Shown here: one piece after another, positions 10,651-21,305 of the stretch
How positions within the stretch are numbered: position 1 is the stretch's first letter
Layout: each line of letters begins with the position of its first letter
Origin: Notolepis coatsorum
Lineage: Eukaryota > Chordata > Actinopteri > Aulopiformes > Paralepididae
Assembly: GCA_963971535.1 (NCBI GenBank)
Contig: OZ020599.1
Location: forward strand, 99,171,713 to 99,235,712
Length of the DNA stretch: 64,000 nucleotides
Direction: 5' to 3'
The notes under the pieces: model-generated
Told to the model about the DNA's origin: nothing
The model's input: the letters and a program-made list of their open reading frames with translations, nothing else
Database searches by the model: none
Translations under genes and position numbers: made by a program

Positions 10651-11965
10651 TGTTATGGTTTAACACCGACCCCAAACGCAACGACACAAGAGAGTAGGAT
10701 TCAGAGTTGCCAAATACGAGGGCTTGTTTATTTGGTACTAAGAATAAGAGAAACAGGGAAAGCAGGTCAAACAAGACAGGTACAATGATCAAGGGGCAAA
10801 GTTCTGCTGCTCTGCAGCTTCTCCCGTGAGGGTTGTCTTGGGAAGCAGGTGTTGACTTCTGAACCGCTCTGCAGAATCCTCTCGGAGGGTTCTCAGATGT
10901 TGTTGCGAGACCGAGAGAGGGAGAGAGGGAACGAGTCAGTGACAGAGCAGTCTTAAACGAGCAGGAGAACAGGGTGTACAATTCTTCGTGTAAACAACAC
11001 AGTGAGCACAGTTCCAAACACAGCCCAAGTGAATCTCTTCGTGTTAACAACACAGAGTGCTCAATTCCAAAAACAGCCCAAGTGAAACTCTTCGTGTTAA
11101 CAACACAGTGAGCTAAATCCAAACACAGTCCCAGTGAATATCTTCATGTAAACACACAGTGAATATCTTCATGTAAACACACAGTGAATATCTTCATGTA
11201 AACACACAGTCCAATTGTGAAATAATATCTTCGGTGTGAGCAAACACACAGTGGATATCTTCATGTAAACACACAGTCCAATTGTGAAATAATATCTTCG
11301 GTGTGAGCTAGCACACAGAGGGAGATGGTAGATCCCAAAATATCATTCCATAAAGGAACAAGCAAAAATAGATAATGGCTGGGTGAGTGACTGTTTGACA
11401 AAAAGGTGGTAGTCTTCAGTGTAAGTTTACACACGAAAAACGGAATAGGTCAAGAACAGTCAAATAGATAACTCACCCAGACGAGATGCGTAATTGGAAC
11501 TGGAACAACAGTGGAGGCGAGCGCGCGCCACGGGAGCAGGTATCCAAGCGAAGGCTTCTAGGAATTCCTGGAGAACAGCACAGAGAAAAAGGCAGCAGCA
11601 GCAGCAACGGGGAAAAATATCCAGAGACAAATCAAGGCGACAAAACAAGACGATCCAACAACTTAGGGTGGGGAAAAACGGGGTATAAATAATGAGGGAT
11701 CGATTGATTGAAAAGCGTGGGGAAGTGAGAGAACCAATCAGCGATGTCTCTGATGACGTCAACGGGGAGAAAGCAGTGACAGCTGGGGAATGTGATTGAA
11801 AAGCGTGGGGAAGTGAGAGAACCAATCAGCGACGTCTCTGATGACGTCAACGGGGAGAAACGTGTGAACGAGGGGATAGAACCAATTGACAGAAAATGAA
11901 TGAAAACAAAGCAAGGGTGGTTAAAGGAACAGAACGAGTGAGAGCGCAAGGACAGAAACCTCACA
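10651..11965 (-). repeat. 3' LTR
   Basis: Downstream LTR in the element's orientation, 1315 bp. On the minus strand it starts TGTGAGGTTTC and ends CCATAACA. It contains a tandem series of ~27-bp units (GTGAATATCTTCATGTAAAC type, 11134-11310) and an AATAAA on the minus strand at 10737-10742. It differs from the other LTR by a ~20-bp extra piece near 10800-10832. Confidence 0.92.
11684..11849 (-). promoter_or_regulatory. Predicted LTR promoter: TATA plus two CCAAT/CRE modules
   Basis: On the minus strand a TATA-like TTATTTATA lies at 11684-11692. Upstream of it are two copies of a ~85-bp unit, each with ATTGG/CCAATC and a perfect palindromic cAMP-response site TGACGTCA (11754-11761 and 11842-11849). 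Spacing suits a polymerase II U3 promoter. The start site is inferred. Confidence 0.6.
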
Positions 11966-12512
11966 GTACCCCCCCCTCCACGGGAGCCACCCGGCGACCA
12001 GGCCGACCCGGCTCGTCAGGATGGGCCCGATGGAAGTCGGTGATCAAGCCGGGATCCACGATGAGCTGCCGGGAGACCCAGCTACGCTCCTCAGGGCCGT
12101 AACCCTCCCAGTCCACCAGGCATTGGAACCCCCGGCCCCGCCGACGAACGCCCATCAACCGGCGGACCTGCCACTGGGGGTGACCATCCACTAGCACAGG
12201 AGGCGGCGGATCAGGAGCTGGAGGCATAAGGGGACTGAGGGAGACGGGCTTAACCCGGGAGACATGGAACACGGGGTGGATGTGCAAGGATGCAGGAAGC
12301 TTCAGGCGCAGGGCCGCCGGACTGAGTACCTCCAGGACCTCGAAAGGTCCGACGAAACGGGGTTCGAGCCTCCTGGCCGAGGACCGTAGCGGGAGGTCCC
12401 TTGCGGAGAGCCACACCCTCTGCCCAGGGCGGTAAGTCGGCGCAGGAACCCGGCGCCGGTCGGCACCACGACAGGCGCGCTCAGATGTCTGGAGCCGCGG
12501 ACCAATCATCAC
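11961..12512 (-). CDS. Integrase C-terminal domain plus chromodomain
   Basis: 183 residues. Residues ~22-36 look like the end of the integrase core linker; the GPF/Y-type domain follows, with '[11 protein letters not shown]' at 52-62. A chromodomain occupies ~114-160, with W114, 'CLVDWEGYG' (131-139) and W145, the layout of chromoviral integrase tails that bind methylated histone H3. The catalytic core that normally precedes this is absent. The frame overlaps the end of the upstream gag-protease frame by 32 bases in another phase. The stop codon TGA uses the first bases of the 3' LTR, as expected for an intact 3' end. Whether the product is made (own start, frameshift or not at all) is unknown. 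Confidence 0.8.
   Translation of the reverse strand: MMIGPRLQTSERACRGADRRRVPAPTYRPGQRVWLSARDLPLRSSARRLEPRFVGPFEVLEVLSPAALRLKLPASLHIHPVFHVSRVKPVSLSPLMPPAPDPPPPVLVDGHPQWQVRRLMGVRRRGRGFQCLVDWEGYGPEERSWVSRQLIVDPGLITDFHRAHPDEPGRPGRRVAPVEGGVL
11969..11980 (-). other. Polypurine tract
   Basis: On the minus strand TGGAGGGGGGGG lies immediately 5' of the 3' LTR, where plus-strand DNA synthesis is primed in LTR elements. It overlaps the end of the chromodomain frame. Confidence 0.75.
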
Positions 12513-14820
12513 AGTACTTCAAGAAGCCCGTGGTGGGGAAAGAGCCAAACCTTACAGCACCCGGCGACCCACACGGCCCCGGCCTGCCCGGACGGGACCC
12601 AAGGAAGCCGGCGATCAGGGGCACTGGAGAGGGGGACAAAGACGTGGACAGAGGACCGGCGAGGGAGGCCGGAGACGGGGACTGGGACCCGACAGCGGAG
12701 GCCGGGCACAGGGACAGAGAACCGGCGAGGGACGCCGGAGACGAGGACCGGGACCCGGTGAGGGGGCTGGACGGCACCCGAAGACACCGGGCACGACAGG
12801 AGGGGCTCCACCCCTTGATGGCACCAGAGGACCAGGCGATGTGGGGCTCGTGCAGCGCGAGCCAGGGCCTGCCCAGGACCACAGGGACAAGAGGAGAGCT
12901 GGTGACGAAAAACTGGAGCCTCTCAACGTGGTCACCAGCAACGGTGAGAAGGACTGGACAGGTGCGTTGAGTGACGTCAGCCAGGCGGCGATGATCCATT
13001 GCGAAGACCTCCAAGGGCCTCTCGAGGTCCTCAAGCGGAATGCCGGCCCGGGTGGCAAACCCAACGTCCATGAAACTCCCCTCAGCACCAGAGTCCATGA
13101 GTGCACCCACCGTCGCCCGCTGGTCCGCCCAGGCTAGGGTGACGTCCGCCAGACGGTTGGGTGGTGCACGGGTGGGTATGGACGAGAGGTCCGGAGGCGA
13201 CTCACCAGCGGGCCTCCGGGGCGGGGGACAGGAAAGACGGCTCACCAGGATCTCCCGGGGTCTTGGCGAGCCTGGTCCTCTTGGCCGGGCACGGCAATTG
13301 GAGACACGGTGTCCATCCCGGCCACAGTAGAGGCAACGGCCGGAGAAGAGCCTGGACTCCCGTTCGGCCGGGCTAAGGCGGTTGCGTCCCAGCTGCATGG
13401 GTTCCTCCTTGGTCACGGCTCGGGAGGGAACAAACCCACCAGTCACGGAGGGGGCAGGACGGACAGCACTGTAGAGGCGGCCGCTGGGAAAGGGAGCCCC
13501 TGAGCGGCGGTCGATGGCACAGTCGTAAGGCCGGCGAGGCGGAAAGACCTGAGCCCTGGACTCCCTGAAAACCCCCTCGGGGTCGTAGTACTCGGGGGGT
13601 ACGTCTGGGGTAAAGAAAACCTCCTCGAGGTCGTGGTCCTCGGGGGGTACGTCTGGGGTAAAGAAAACCTCCTCGAGGTCGTGGTCCTCGGGGGGTACGT
13701 CTGGGGTACCGAAATCCTCCTCGAGGTCGTGGTCCTCGGGGGGTGCGTCTGGGGGTCCCCGTCGGGTTCTCTCACGTCTTCTCTCCTGGAGGCGTCCGTC
13801 GACGCGGATGGCGAGGCTGAACAGGTCCTCGAGGGAATCAGGTTCCTCCTGGGTCGCGAGCTGGTCCCTGACTGCGTCACAGAGCCCTCTCATGAAGGTT
13901 AGGCGAAGAGCAGGTTCGTTCCATCCACTCTCCACCGCCGCCAGCCGAAACTCCATGACATAGTCCGTCACCCTGCCGCTCCCCTGTCGGAAGGTCCCCA
14001 ACCGGGCTCCAGGGTCCAGACCTCGGGCTGGATGGTGGAACACTCTGCGGAGCTCCGCCACGAAGTCTGGGTAGGAGAACAAAAAATCTGCCTCCATTGC
14101 CCAGGAGGAAGTGACCCACTGGGCAGCATGGCCTGAAAGTAGGTTGGTTATATAAGCCACTTGGGACCCACGAGCAGAAAAACGGCTTGGTTGATGACGG
14201 AAAACCAACTCACATTGCATGATGAATGTGGCACACTCCTCGGGATTACCGTCGAACAGCCGTGGGACGGAGAGAAGGGGTTCCCGAGATGCGAGATCTG
14301 CTGGGGCTGCGGGGAATGTTCCTGAAGGGTGTGAGAGGTGAAAGGCATTAACGGTGTCGCCCAGCGAGTGAAGCTGAGCGAGAATGTCGGACTGTTGTCC
14401 CGCCAAAGCGGCCATTGAACCTTGAATAAGCAGGACCTGCTCTCGGAGTCCCTGTACAGCAGCTGCAGCCGCATCCAGCTGTAGGGCGTGTTCCTTGGCT
14501 GACTCTAACTGGACTGCCGCTGCTGTGCTGACTCTCTTGCGGGCGCAGACTGCGCAGGCCAGTACGAACCCCTTGACGTCGTTCCTCATGGTGGGCCACC
14601 AGAATCGACGAGCCAGGAAGGAGAACGTGCGATGAACGCCCGGGTGGCAGGCGAACCGGCTGGTATGGCCCCACTGGAGGACCCGGGACCGGACTGAGTT
14701 GGGGACAAAGAGACGGTTAACAGGTACATTGCCTGGAGCGCGATGGAAGCGTAGGGCACGCCTTACCACCCCCTCGATGCCCAAGGTGACAACTCTCTCT
14801 GTGTCGGCTGGGGTCGTCAT
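12481..14820 (-). CDS. HHCC zinc module - gag - protease fusion polyprotein
   Basis: 779 residues from the first ATG after the 5' LTR (the open frame extends back into the LTR). Residues ~30-96 are an integrase N-terminal zinc-binding module: H52, H59, C89, C92 (HX6HX29CX2C), with '[11 protein letters not shown]' and 'RRFWWPTM'. Gag follows (~100-355): a coiled-coil-like, Q/A-rich start, then the capsid-like block with 'GNPEECATF' and '[12 protein letters not shown]'. Next comes an acidic repeat (~355-414), a CCHC knuckle at 496-509 ([14 protein letters not shown]) and a retropepsin-type protease with DSG at 576-578 (ALMDSGAEG) and '[11 protein letters not shown]'. A Ser/Pro-rich tail replaces reverse transcriptase. 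In standard elements the HHCC module lies in pol, far downstream of gag; here it sits in the gag N-terminus, in frame. The frame has no stop, so it may be under coding constraint or just young. Confidence 0.85.
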   Translation of the reverse strand: MTTPADTERVVTLGIEGVVRRALRFHRAPGNVPVNRLFVPNSVRSRVLQWGHTSRFACHPGVHRTFSFLARRFWWPTMRNDVKGFVLACAVCARKRVSTAAAVQLESAKEHALQLDAAAAAVQGLREQVLLIQGSMAALAGQQSDILAQLHSLGDTVNAFHLSHPSGTFPAAPADLASREPLLSVPRLFDGNPEECATFIMQCELVFRHQPSRFSARGSQVAYITNLLSGHAAQWVTSSWAMEADFLFSYPDFVAELRRVFHHPARGLDPGARLGTFRQGSGRVTDYVMEFRLAAVESGWNEPALRLTFMRGLCDAVRDQLATQEEPDSLEDLFSLAIRVDGRLQERRRERTRRGPPDAPPEDHDLEEDFGTPDVPPEDHDLEEVFFTPDVPPEDHDLEEVFFTPDVPPEYYDPEGVFRESRAQVFPPRRPYDCAIDRRSGAPFPSGRLYSAVRPAPSVTGGFVPSRAVTKEEPMQLGRNRLSPAERESRLFSGRCLYCGRDGHRVSNCRARPRGPGSPRPREILVSRLSCPPPRRPAGESPPDLSSIPTRAPPNRLADVTLAWADQRATVGALMDSGAEGSFMDVGFATRAGIPLEDLERPLEVFAMDHRRLADVTQRTCPVLLTVAGDHVERLQFFVTSSPLVPVVLGRPWLALHEPHIAWSSGAIKGWSPSCRARCLRVPSSPLTGSRSSSPASLAGSLSLCPASAVGSQSPSPASLAGPLSTSLSPSPVPLIAGFLGSRPGRPGPCGSPGAVRFGSFPTTGFLKYCDDWSAAPDI
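13579..13757 (-). repeat. 48-bp in-frame repeat in gag
   Basis: Nearly identical 48-bp units start about 13633, 13681 and 13729, with a degenerate one at 13579. Each encodes 16 residues ([16 protein letters not shown] type). The run is strongly acidic and lies between capsid-like region and zinc knuckle. Confidence 0.85.
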
Positions 14821-14834
14821 TGGTTGGATCGTAA

Positions 14835-16130
14835 TGTTATGGTTTAACACCGACCCCAAAACGCAACGACACAAGAGAGTAGGATTCAGAGTTGCCAAAT
14901 ACGAGGGCTTGTTTATTTGGTACTAAGAATAAGAGAAACAGGGAAAGCAGGTCAAACAAGACAGGTACAATGATCAAGGGGCAAAGTTCCGTGAGGGTTG
15001 TCTTGGGAAGCAGGTGTTGACTTCTGAACCGCTCTGCAGAATCCTCTCGGAGGGTTCTCAGATGTTGTTGCGAGACCGAGAGAGGGAGAGAGGGAACGAG
15101 TCAGTGACAGAGCAGTCTTAAACGAGCAGGAGAACAGGGTGTACAATTCTTCGTGTAAACAACACAGTGAGCACAGTTCCAAACACAGCCCAAGTGAATC
15201 TCTTCGTGTTAACAACACAGAGTGCTCAATTCCAAAAACAGCCCAAGTGAAACTCTTCGTGTTAACAACACAGTGAGCTAAATCCAAACACAGTCCCAGT
15301 GAATATCTTCATGTAAACACACAGTGAATATCTTCATGTAAACACACAGTGAATATCTTCATGTAAACACACAGTCCAATTGTGAAATAATATCTTCGGT
15401 GTGAGCAAACACACAGTGGATATCTTCATGTAAACACACAGTCCAATTGTGAAATAATATCTTCGGTGTGAGCTAGCACACAGAGGGAGATGGTAGATCC
15501 CAAAATATCATTCCATAAAGGAACAAGCAAAAATAGATAATGGCTGGGTGAGTGACTGTTTGACAAAAAGGTGGTAGTCTTCAGTGTAAGTTTACACACG
15601 AAAAACGGAATAGGTCAAGAACAGTCAAATAGATAACTCACCCAGACGAGATGCGTAATTGGAACTGGAACAACAGTGGAGGCGAGCGCGCGCCACGGGA
15701 GCAGGTATCCAAGCGAAGGCTTCTAGGAATTCCTGGAGAACAGCACAGAGAAAAAGGCAGCAGCAGCAGCAACGGGGAAAAATATCCAGAGACAAATCAA
15801 GGCGACAAAACAAGACGATCCAACAACTTAGGATGGGGAAAAACGGGGTATAAATAATGAGGGATCGATTGATTGAAAAGCGTGGGGAAGTGAGAGAACC
15901 AATCAGCGACGTCTCTGATGACGTCAACGGGGAGAAAGCAGTGACAGCTGGGGAATGTGATTGAAAAGCGTGGGGAAGTGAGAGAACCAATCAGCGACGT
16001 CTCTGATGACGTCAACGGGGAGAAACGTGTGAACGAGGGGATAGAACCAATTGACAGAAAATGAATGAAAACAAAGCGAGGGTGGTTAAAGGAACAGAAC
16101 GAGTGAGAGCGCAAGGACAGAAACCTCACA
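14835..16130 (-). repeat. 5' LTR
   Basis: Upstream LTR in the element's orientation, 1296 bp, TG...CA, almost identical to 10651-11965. The 14 bases between its end and the ATG at 14820 show no ordinary TGG-starting tRNA primer site; the priming mechanism is unresolved. Confidence 0.92.
15849..16014 (-). promoter_or_regulatory. Predicted LTR promoter (5' LTR copy)
   Basis: Same arrangement as in the other LTR: minus-strand TTATTTATA at 15849-15857 and TGACGTCA at 15919-15926 and 16007-16014, each next to a CCAAT box. This copy would drive the element's own transcript. Confidence 0.6.
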
Positions 16131-16135
16131 GGAAA

Positions 16136-17443
16136 TACATTGCAATTTCAAGCAAGGTGGACCGGCTGGAAACAACAATGATGTAACCTACTGTATATGG
16201 AGGGAGCAAACTGTATGGAGCAAACTGGCAGGGGATGGACAAGACAGACCTACATGCCTACAGTGCATGAGGCTGCTGCTCTTACTTTATTTAACAGTCA
16301 CGGTCTCATCAGAAAAAGTACATTAAGTACTAAACGTCCACAGGGGGGGGAAAAAGGTACATAATGTTAGAACCATTGTATTGTGTATAAGTAATATTTA
16401 CATTTTGTACCGGCGAATGTTCAAAAACAAACTAACTAACAACTATTGAACTAACAATGATTGTGGTCGTGGGCGCTCGCCACTAGACTAAGCCACCCAC
16501 CCACTGTGATACATACACAGCAATAGTATGATGGTAACAGTGTAACAGTTATGGTTAAGATATAACATAAGGGTTAAGGTTAGAGTTATGGTTAGTTTAA
16601 GGTAACAGTATGCTTAGGATTAGGGTTTTGGGTGAGGCTATCAGAAAAGTGTGTGTTGGTAGTCTAGTAAATAAGTCAATATATTACTTATATAACATAA
16701 CATTCAAAATGTATCTTTTTCCTGTGGTCGATAAGTACTTTATTTATACATATTTTAAGCAAGATTGGACACCTTTTTTTTTAATGTGCATGAAAATACT
16801 TGGATGGAAACCAGCTGTACTGTGCACCAGCTGCTCTGCCGGGCCTAGAATGTTTTCTAGTAATTGTTAATGCCAGGTGGATTTGTGTTTTATCCTGCAG
16901 GGTGAAAGACTACGCCAATGTACAACCTTTCAGTTGGCGCCGTGTCTTTTCAAATGTTTCCAACGCCCGCCAGCAATCCATGTTGGCACGGTGCCCGCAT
17001 TCACTTTGTCAATCCAGGGCCCTGCGAGCCGACCGGGCCCCCCGTCTCAAAGAAGCGGACGGAGAGTAGCAAAGGCCGACAATGGTATGCGTCAGTGTTT
17101 GTAAAAACTTAACATTATCACACGTCGACGAGAAGTTTTTTAGCATTTTTACAGCTTTTTCCAGGTCTGACATGACCGGCAGAGAGAGGAACCTCGGGAG
17201 AAGATATGGGGGGGGGGGGGGGGGGGGGGGAGACATGCAGCAAATGTACGTCGGGTTTGGGAGACGAACCCGGGTCGACCCTGGCGCCCCGACGAGTTCC
17301 TTTTGATGATCTCTTCGCAGACTCTGAAAGTTCAAAGATCTTCCAAGGTTAGTTTGTTTAGACACAGCGTAATAGCGAACCGTCTGTTTTATAGCATCAA
17401 AGTCAAAGGACCGAGGGAGAGAACTCGACCGAAATACTCAGCC
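16136..17443. other. Intergenic, G tract
   Basis: No gene recognised. A run of 23 G is at 17208-17230. The stretch 16555-16630 has loosely telomere-like GGTTAAGG/TTAGGG words, not a clean telomeric array. Confidence 0.5.
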
Positions 17444-18462
17444 AATTCTCTAACGCACACACTGGCTACGTGCAGGAGCATATAGCCCCTGTGTGATTCT
17501 CTAACGCACACACTGGATACACAACAGGAGCATAGCCCCAGTGTCATTCTCTAACGCACACACTGGCTACACGCAGGAGCATAGCCCCAGTGTCATTCTC
17601 TAACGCACACACTGGCTACACAGCAGGAGTATAGCCCCAGTGTGATTCTCTAACGCACACACTGGATACACAACAGGAGCATAGCCCCAGTGTGATTCTC
17701 TAACGCACACACTGGATACACAACAGGAGCATAGCCCCAGTGTGATTCTCTAACGCACACACTGGCTACACGCAGGAGCATAGCCCCAGTGTCATTCTCT
17801 AACGCACACACTGGCTACACGCAGGAGCATAGCCCCAGTGTCATTCTCTAACGCACACACTGGCTACATGCAGGAGTATAGCCCCAGTGTCATTCTCTAA
17901 CGCACACACTGGCTACACAGCAGGAGCATAGCCCCAGTGTCATTCTCTAACGCACACACTGGCTACACAGCAGGAGCATAGCCCCAGTGTCATTCTCTAA
18001 CGCACACACTGGCTACACAGCAGGAGTATAGCCCCAGTGTGATTCTCTAACGCACACACTGGCTACACTGCAGGAGCATAGCCCCAGTGTGATTCTCTAA
18101 CGCACACACTGGCTACGTGCAGGAGCATAGCCCCAGTGTCATTCTCTAACGCACACACTGGCTACATGCAGGAGCATAGCCCCAGTGTCATTCTCTAACG
18201 CACACACTGGCTACACGCAGGAGCATAGCCCCAGTGTCATTCTCTAACGCACACACTGGCTACATGCAGGAGCATAGCCCCAGTGTCATTCTCTAACGCA
18301 CACACTGGCTACACGCAGGAGCATAGCCCCAGTGTCATTCTCTAACGCACACACTGGCCACATGCAGGAGCATAGCCCCAGTGTCATTCTCTAACGCACA
18401 CACTGGCCACATGCAGGAGCATAGCCCCAGTGTCATTCTCTAACGCACACACTGGCCACACG
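17444..18462 (+). repeat. Minisatellite, ~49-bp unit, ~20.5 copies
   Basis: Each unit runs ATTCTCTAACGCACACACTGG then a variable CTACACGCAGGAGCAT-type part and AGCCCCAGTGT. The variable part changes among CTACACGC, CTACACAGC, CTACATGC, CTACGTGC, GATACACAAC and CCACATGC. Confidence 0.95.
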
Positions 18463-18563
18463 CTATCAGTGCTTTTCACCACCCACTTCCTTTCCTGCAA
18501 GTTAAGCTGAAAAAGGCAGGAATTAAATATTTAATACCCAGCTATTGGGGTTTCAGGAGAGTG

Positions 18564-19080
<517 letters not shown>

Positions 19081-19200
19081 TAAATACAAATATGGGTTTG
19101 GATAAGAAAGGACCCCCACCCCAGCAGGTGTACAGCCAGGCCCTAATGAGAAAACTTGCAGCATGATTTAAAAAGGCTACTGTACGTCTTTCTTTATCTG

Positions 19201-19870
19201 TTAACCCTTTCACTACCACACTACCAAAGGGTTAACCCTTTCACTGCGACAATAGAGAAGGTTAACCCTTTTCACTGCCACACGACAAAGGGTTAACCCT
19301 TTCCCAACCACACTACAGAAGGTTAACCCTTTTCACCAACGCAAGAGACACCGGGTGCGAATCCGGCTGTCGGCGTTGCCTCCGGCTTGGGCCGGCCGTC
19401 ATACTGGCTCAATTGGCAGAGTTAGCGGGTGGGAAGTCGAAGGGTGGCAGTCTGGTCGTTGTGGACAGCGACTCCTACAGGTCGGTTGGGGCGCCTGCAC
19501 AGCAAAGTCAGGAAAATGGCGGGGGCAGTGTGAGCCTCCTACACGTTACTCCTCGCCAAATGAGCGTCCGCGCTGGCAGGTGAAAAGATGTCTCCACATG
19601 TATCGGAGGGGACATGTGATGCAAGGCTTCTATCCTCCCTACAACGGGCCAGTGGGGGGCATATGCGAGCAATGATCAGGGGAGGGGAGGGAGAATTGGC
19701 ACGAGAGGTAAATTGGGATGGGGAGAAGAATCACAGAAAAAAAAGGAGGAGAAAAAGTACGTAGATAAAAAAAAGAAGGTTAACCCTCTGTAGTGTGGTA
19801 GTGAAAGGTTAACCCTCTGTAGTGTGGTAGTGAAAGGTTAACCCTCTGTAGTGTGGTAGTGAAAGGGTTC
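19201..19870. repeat. TTAA palindromic repeat, locus B (split by a SINE)
   Basis: Left arm 19201-19336: repeated TTAACCCTTTCACTACC...CAAAGGG units. Right arm 19775-19869: the inverse (GGTTAACCCTCTGTAGTGTG..). The arms are complementary and could form a hairpin. A long SINE lies between them. Confidence 0.85.
19337..19770 (+). mobile_element. Long tRNA-type SINE, 5'-truncated
   Basis: Matches the reverse complement of 40810-41279 over most of its length ('GGCCGTCATACTGGCTC', 'GTTGTGGACAGCGACTCCTA'). B-box-like GGTGCGAATCC is present, but the head before 'AACGCAAGAGACAC' is lost. Ends in an A-rich tail. Confidence 0.7.
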
Positions 19871-21305
19871 AAATGTCCTAGAAGCTGATCCTGAGCGGAA
19901 GCGGGCGGTCTACTATACCGACTTGTTTACATCATCATTTTGAAGTGTTGTTACTTTTGCCTGCCGAATGTGGGTTGATTGAATTGGCCTCAACCGTGTG
20001 GATTTTAATTGGATTATGCAATCTATGCAAATGAGCAATTTGTATTAGTTTATGCAGTTCAACACAGTTAGTCCTCAGCAATTAAAGCGTGTTAGAACAC
20101 GGACAATAAAGCTGATCCAGAGCAGCTTGTTGTCTGTGTGTCATCAGTCTGCCATCAGTCTGCCATCAACGTATCCACACACTGATTTAGAATAGAATAG
20201 AATAGAATAGAAATACTTTATTCATCCCAAGGGACATTTGGCAATCCATTTAGACTCATGATGACCATGTTCTGCATCGTTCACCGATACATTTTGATAA
20301 CTTAATTTCACTCATCTTTTATACTAAGCTTTCTTAATTATCGGTCTCCCTTAGGACTGCGTGACAAACCTCCCTTGTGGGGAATTGTTAAAAGGCAATG
20401 CATTCATTTTCATTTGAAATGTTTTGTTATGCACATAAAATACATTGTAAGCAATAGTTTTCATGTAAGTTAGGTCGGGCTACTTTAATTGTATTGTAGA
20501 GATTAGGGACACAGAGGTGCTTGAAAGACACTGGGGGCTGGGAACCCTCCTCAAGGGATGAGTTATTCTGTTATTTGAATGTCTAGATACAGTAGGTTCC
20601 CCGGGGAATCTCTTTTAGTGTACTGTAGAAAGTCCACCATAGAAGGGACTGAAATAACCCTATTACATCTTCCGTTATTTATAAAAATAGCTCTTAATTG
20701 CTTTTTGAGGCGATAGTCACCCTGAGGTCTGGAACAGCGGTATTCAGAGGAGATTTGAAATCCCAGAAACAAGAAGGCGACGGATAACCACAACGGTTGT
20801 CCTCGGTTACGTTGAGGGTTACAGGATAGCAGTAGGCCCACCTGGTCTGCTTTGAGGAACGTGATTGAACGTTACAGAGAGGCATCACATGGTGCATACA
20901 ACCAACGACAAGACAAAAAGTGATACATTGTTCTTCTAATATGACAAACTGAACCCTGCGAGAATAGACAAAAAAAAACAGTGGCCTTTAAAAATATTTG
21001 TCACAATATCAAATCATTTTTGACAGATACATTTTTTGTGTCCGGGTTATAAGTATAGACGTGTTTTTTCCCCCTACAAACTTGGTTCGTTTTATTTCCG
21101 TGATTCAAAACACATCTGTTGTGGCACATCTGTTGGGGCACAGCCAAAGCACACGGATCAATAGTACAGTCAGAGGCTTTTAAAGCAGGGCGGATGAATG
21201 GGCGGCAGAGTGCTTTGAATTATTCAAAGGAGCTGTGAATTTGTCGGTTCGTTTTGTGCTGACCGCTTCTACACAGTAGCGGGATTCAAAGAGAATGATG
21301 GCATG
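19871..21305. other. Intergenic, with a LINE tail
   Basis: At 20190-20260 '(GAATA)n...CTTTATTCATCCCAAGGG' is the reverse complement of a LINE 3' end with a (TTCTA) tail. Nothing else recognised. Confidence 0.5.

Larger units (their letters stand above)
10651..16130 (-). mobile_element. Ty3/Gypsy chromovirus, non-autonomous, rearranged
   Basis: A complete LTR element on the minus strand. Two ~1.3-kb direct repeats bound it, each TG...CA, and GGAAA flanks it at 10646-10650 and 16131-16135 (5-bp duplication). The internal region is only 2.87 kb. It encodes, from its 5' side: an integrase HHCC zinc module, gag, CCHC knuckle, aspartic protease, then integrase C-terminus with chromodomain. Reverse transcriptase, RNase H and the integrase catalytic core are missing. 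By eye the LTRs differ by about three substitutions and two small indels, implying a recent insertion. Mobility would need enzymes from a related element. Confidence 0.9.

Noticed and set aside
10550..11122. 190-codon minus-strand frame (and its shorter copy at 14952-15287)
   Set aside because: Lies in the LTR and is partly made of its repeated text; it extends beyond the LTR boundary at one copy only, with no retroviral or host motif.
16555..16640. Interstitial telomere repeat
   Set aside because: Words such as TTAGGGTT occur irregularly and never as a clean (TTAGGG)n run.
16800..17112. Possible exon in GC-rich DNA
   Set aside because: Three overlapping short frames, none with recognisable domains or convincing splice context.
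17444..18462. CRISPR-like array appearance
   Set aside because: Units are contiguous repeats with point variants, not repeats separated by unique spacers, and the genome is eukaryotic. The same applies to 38691-40807 and 48075-48735.
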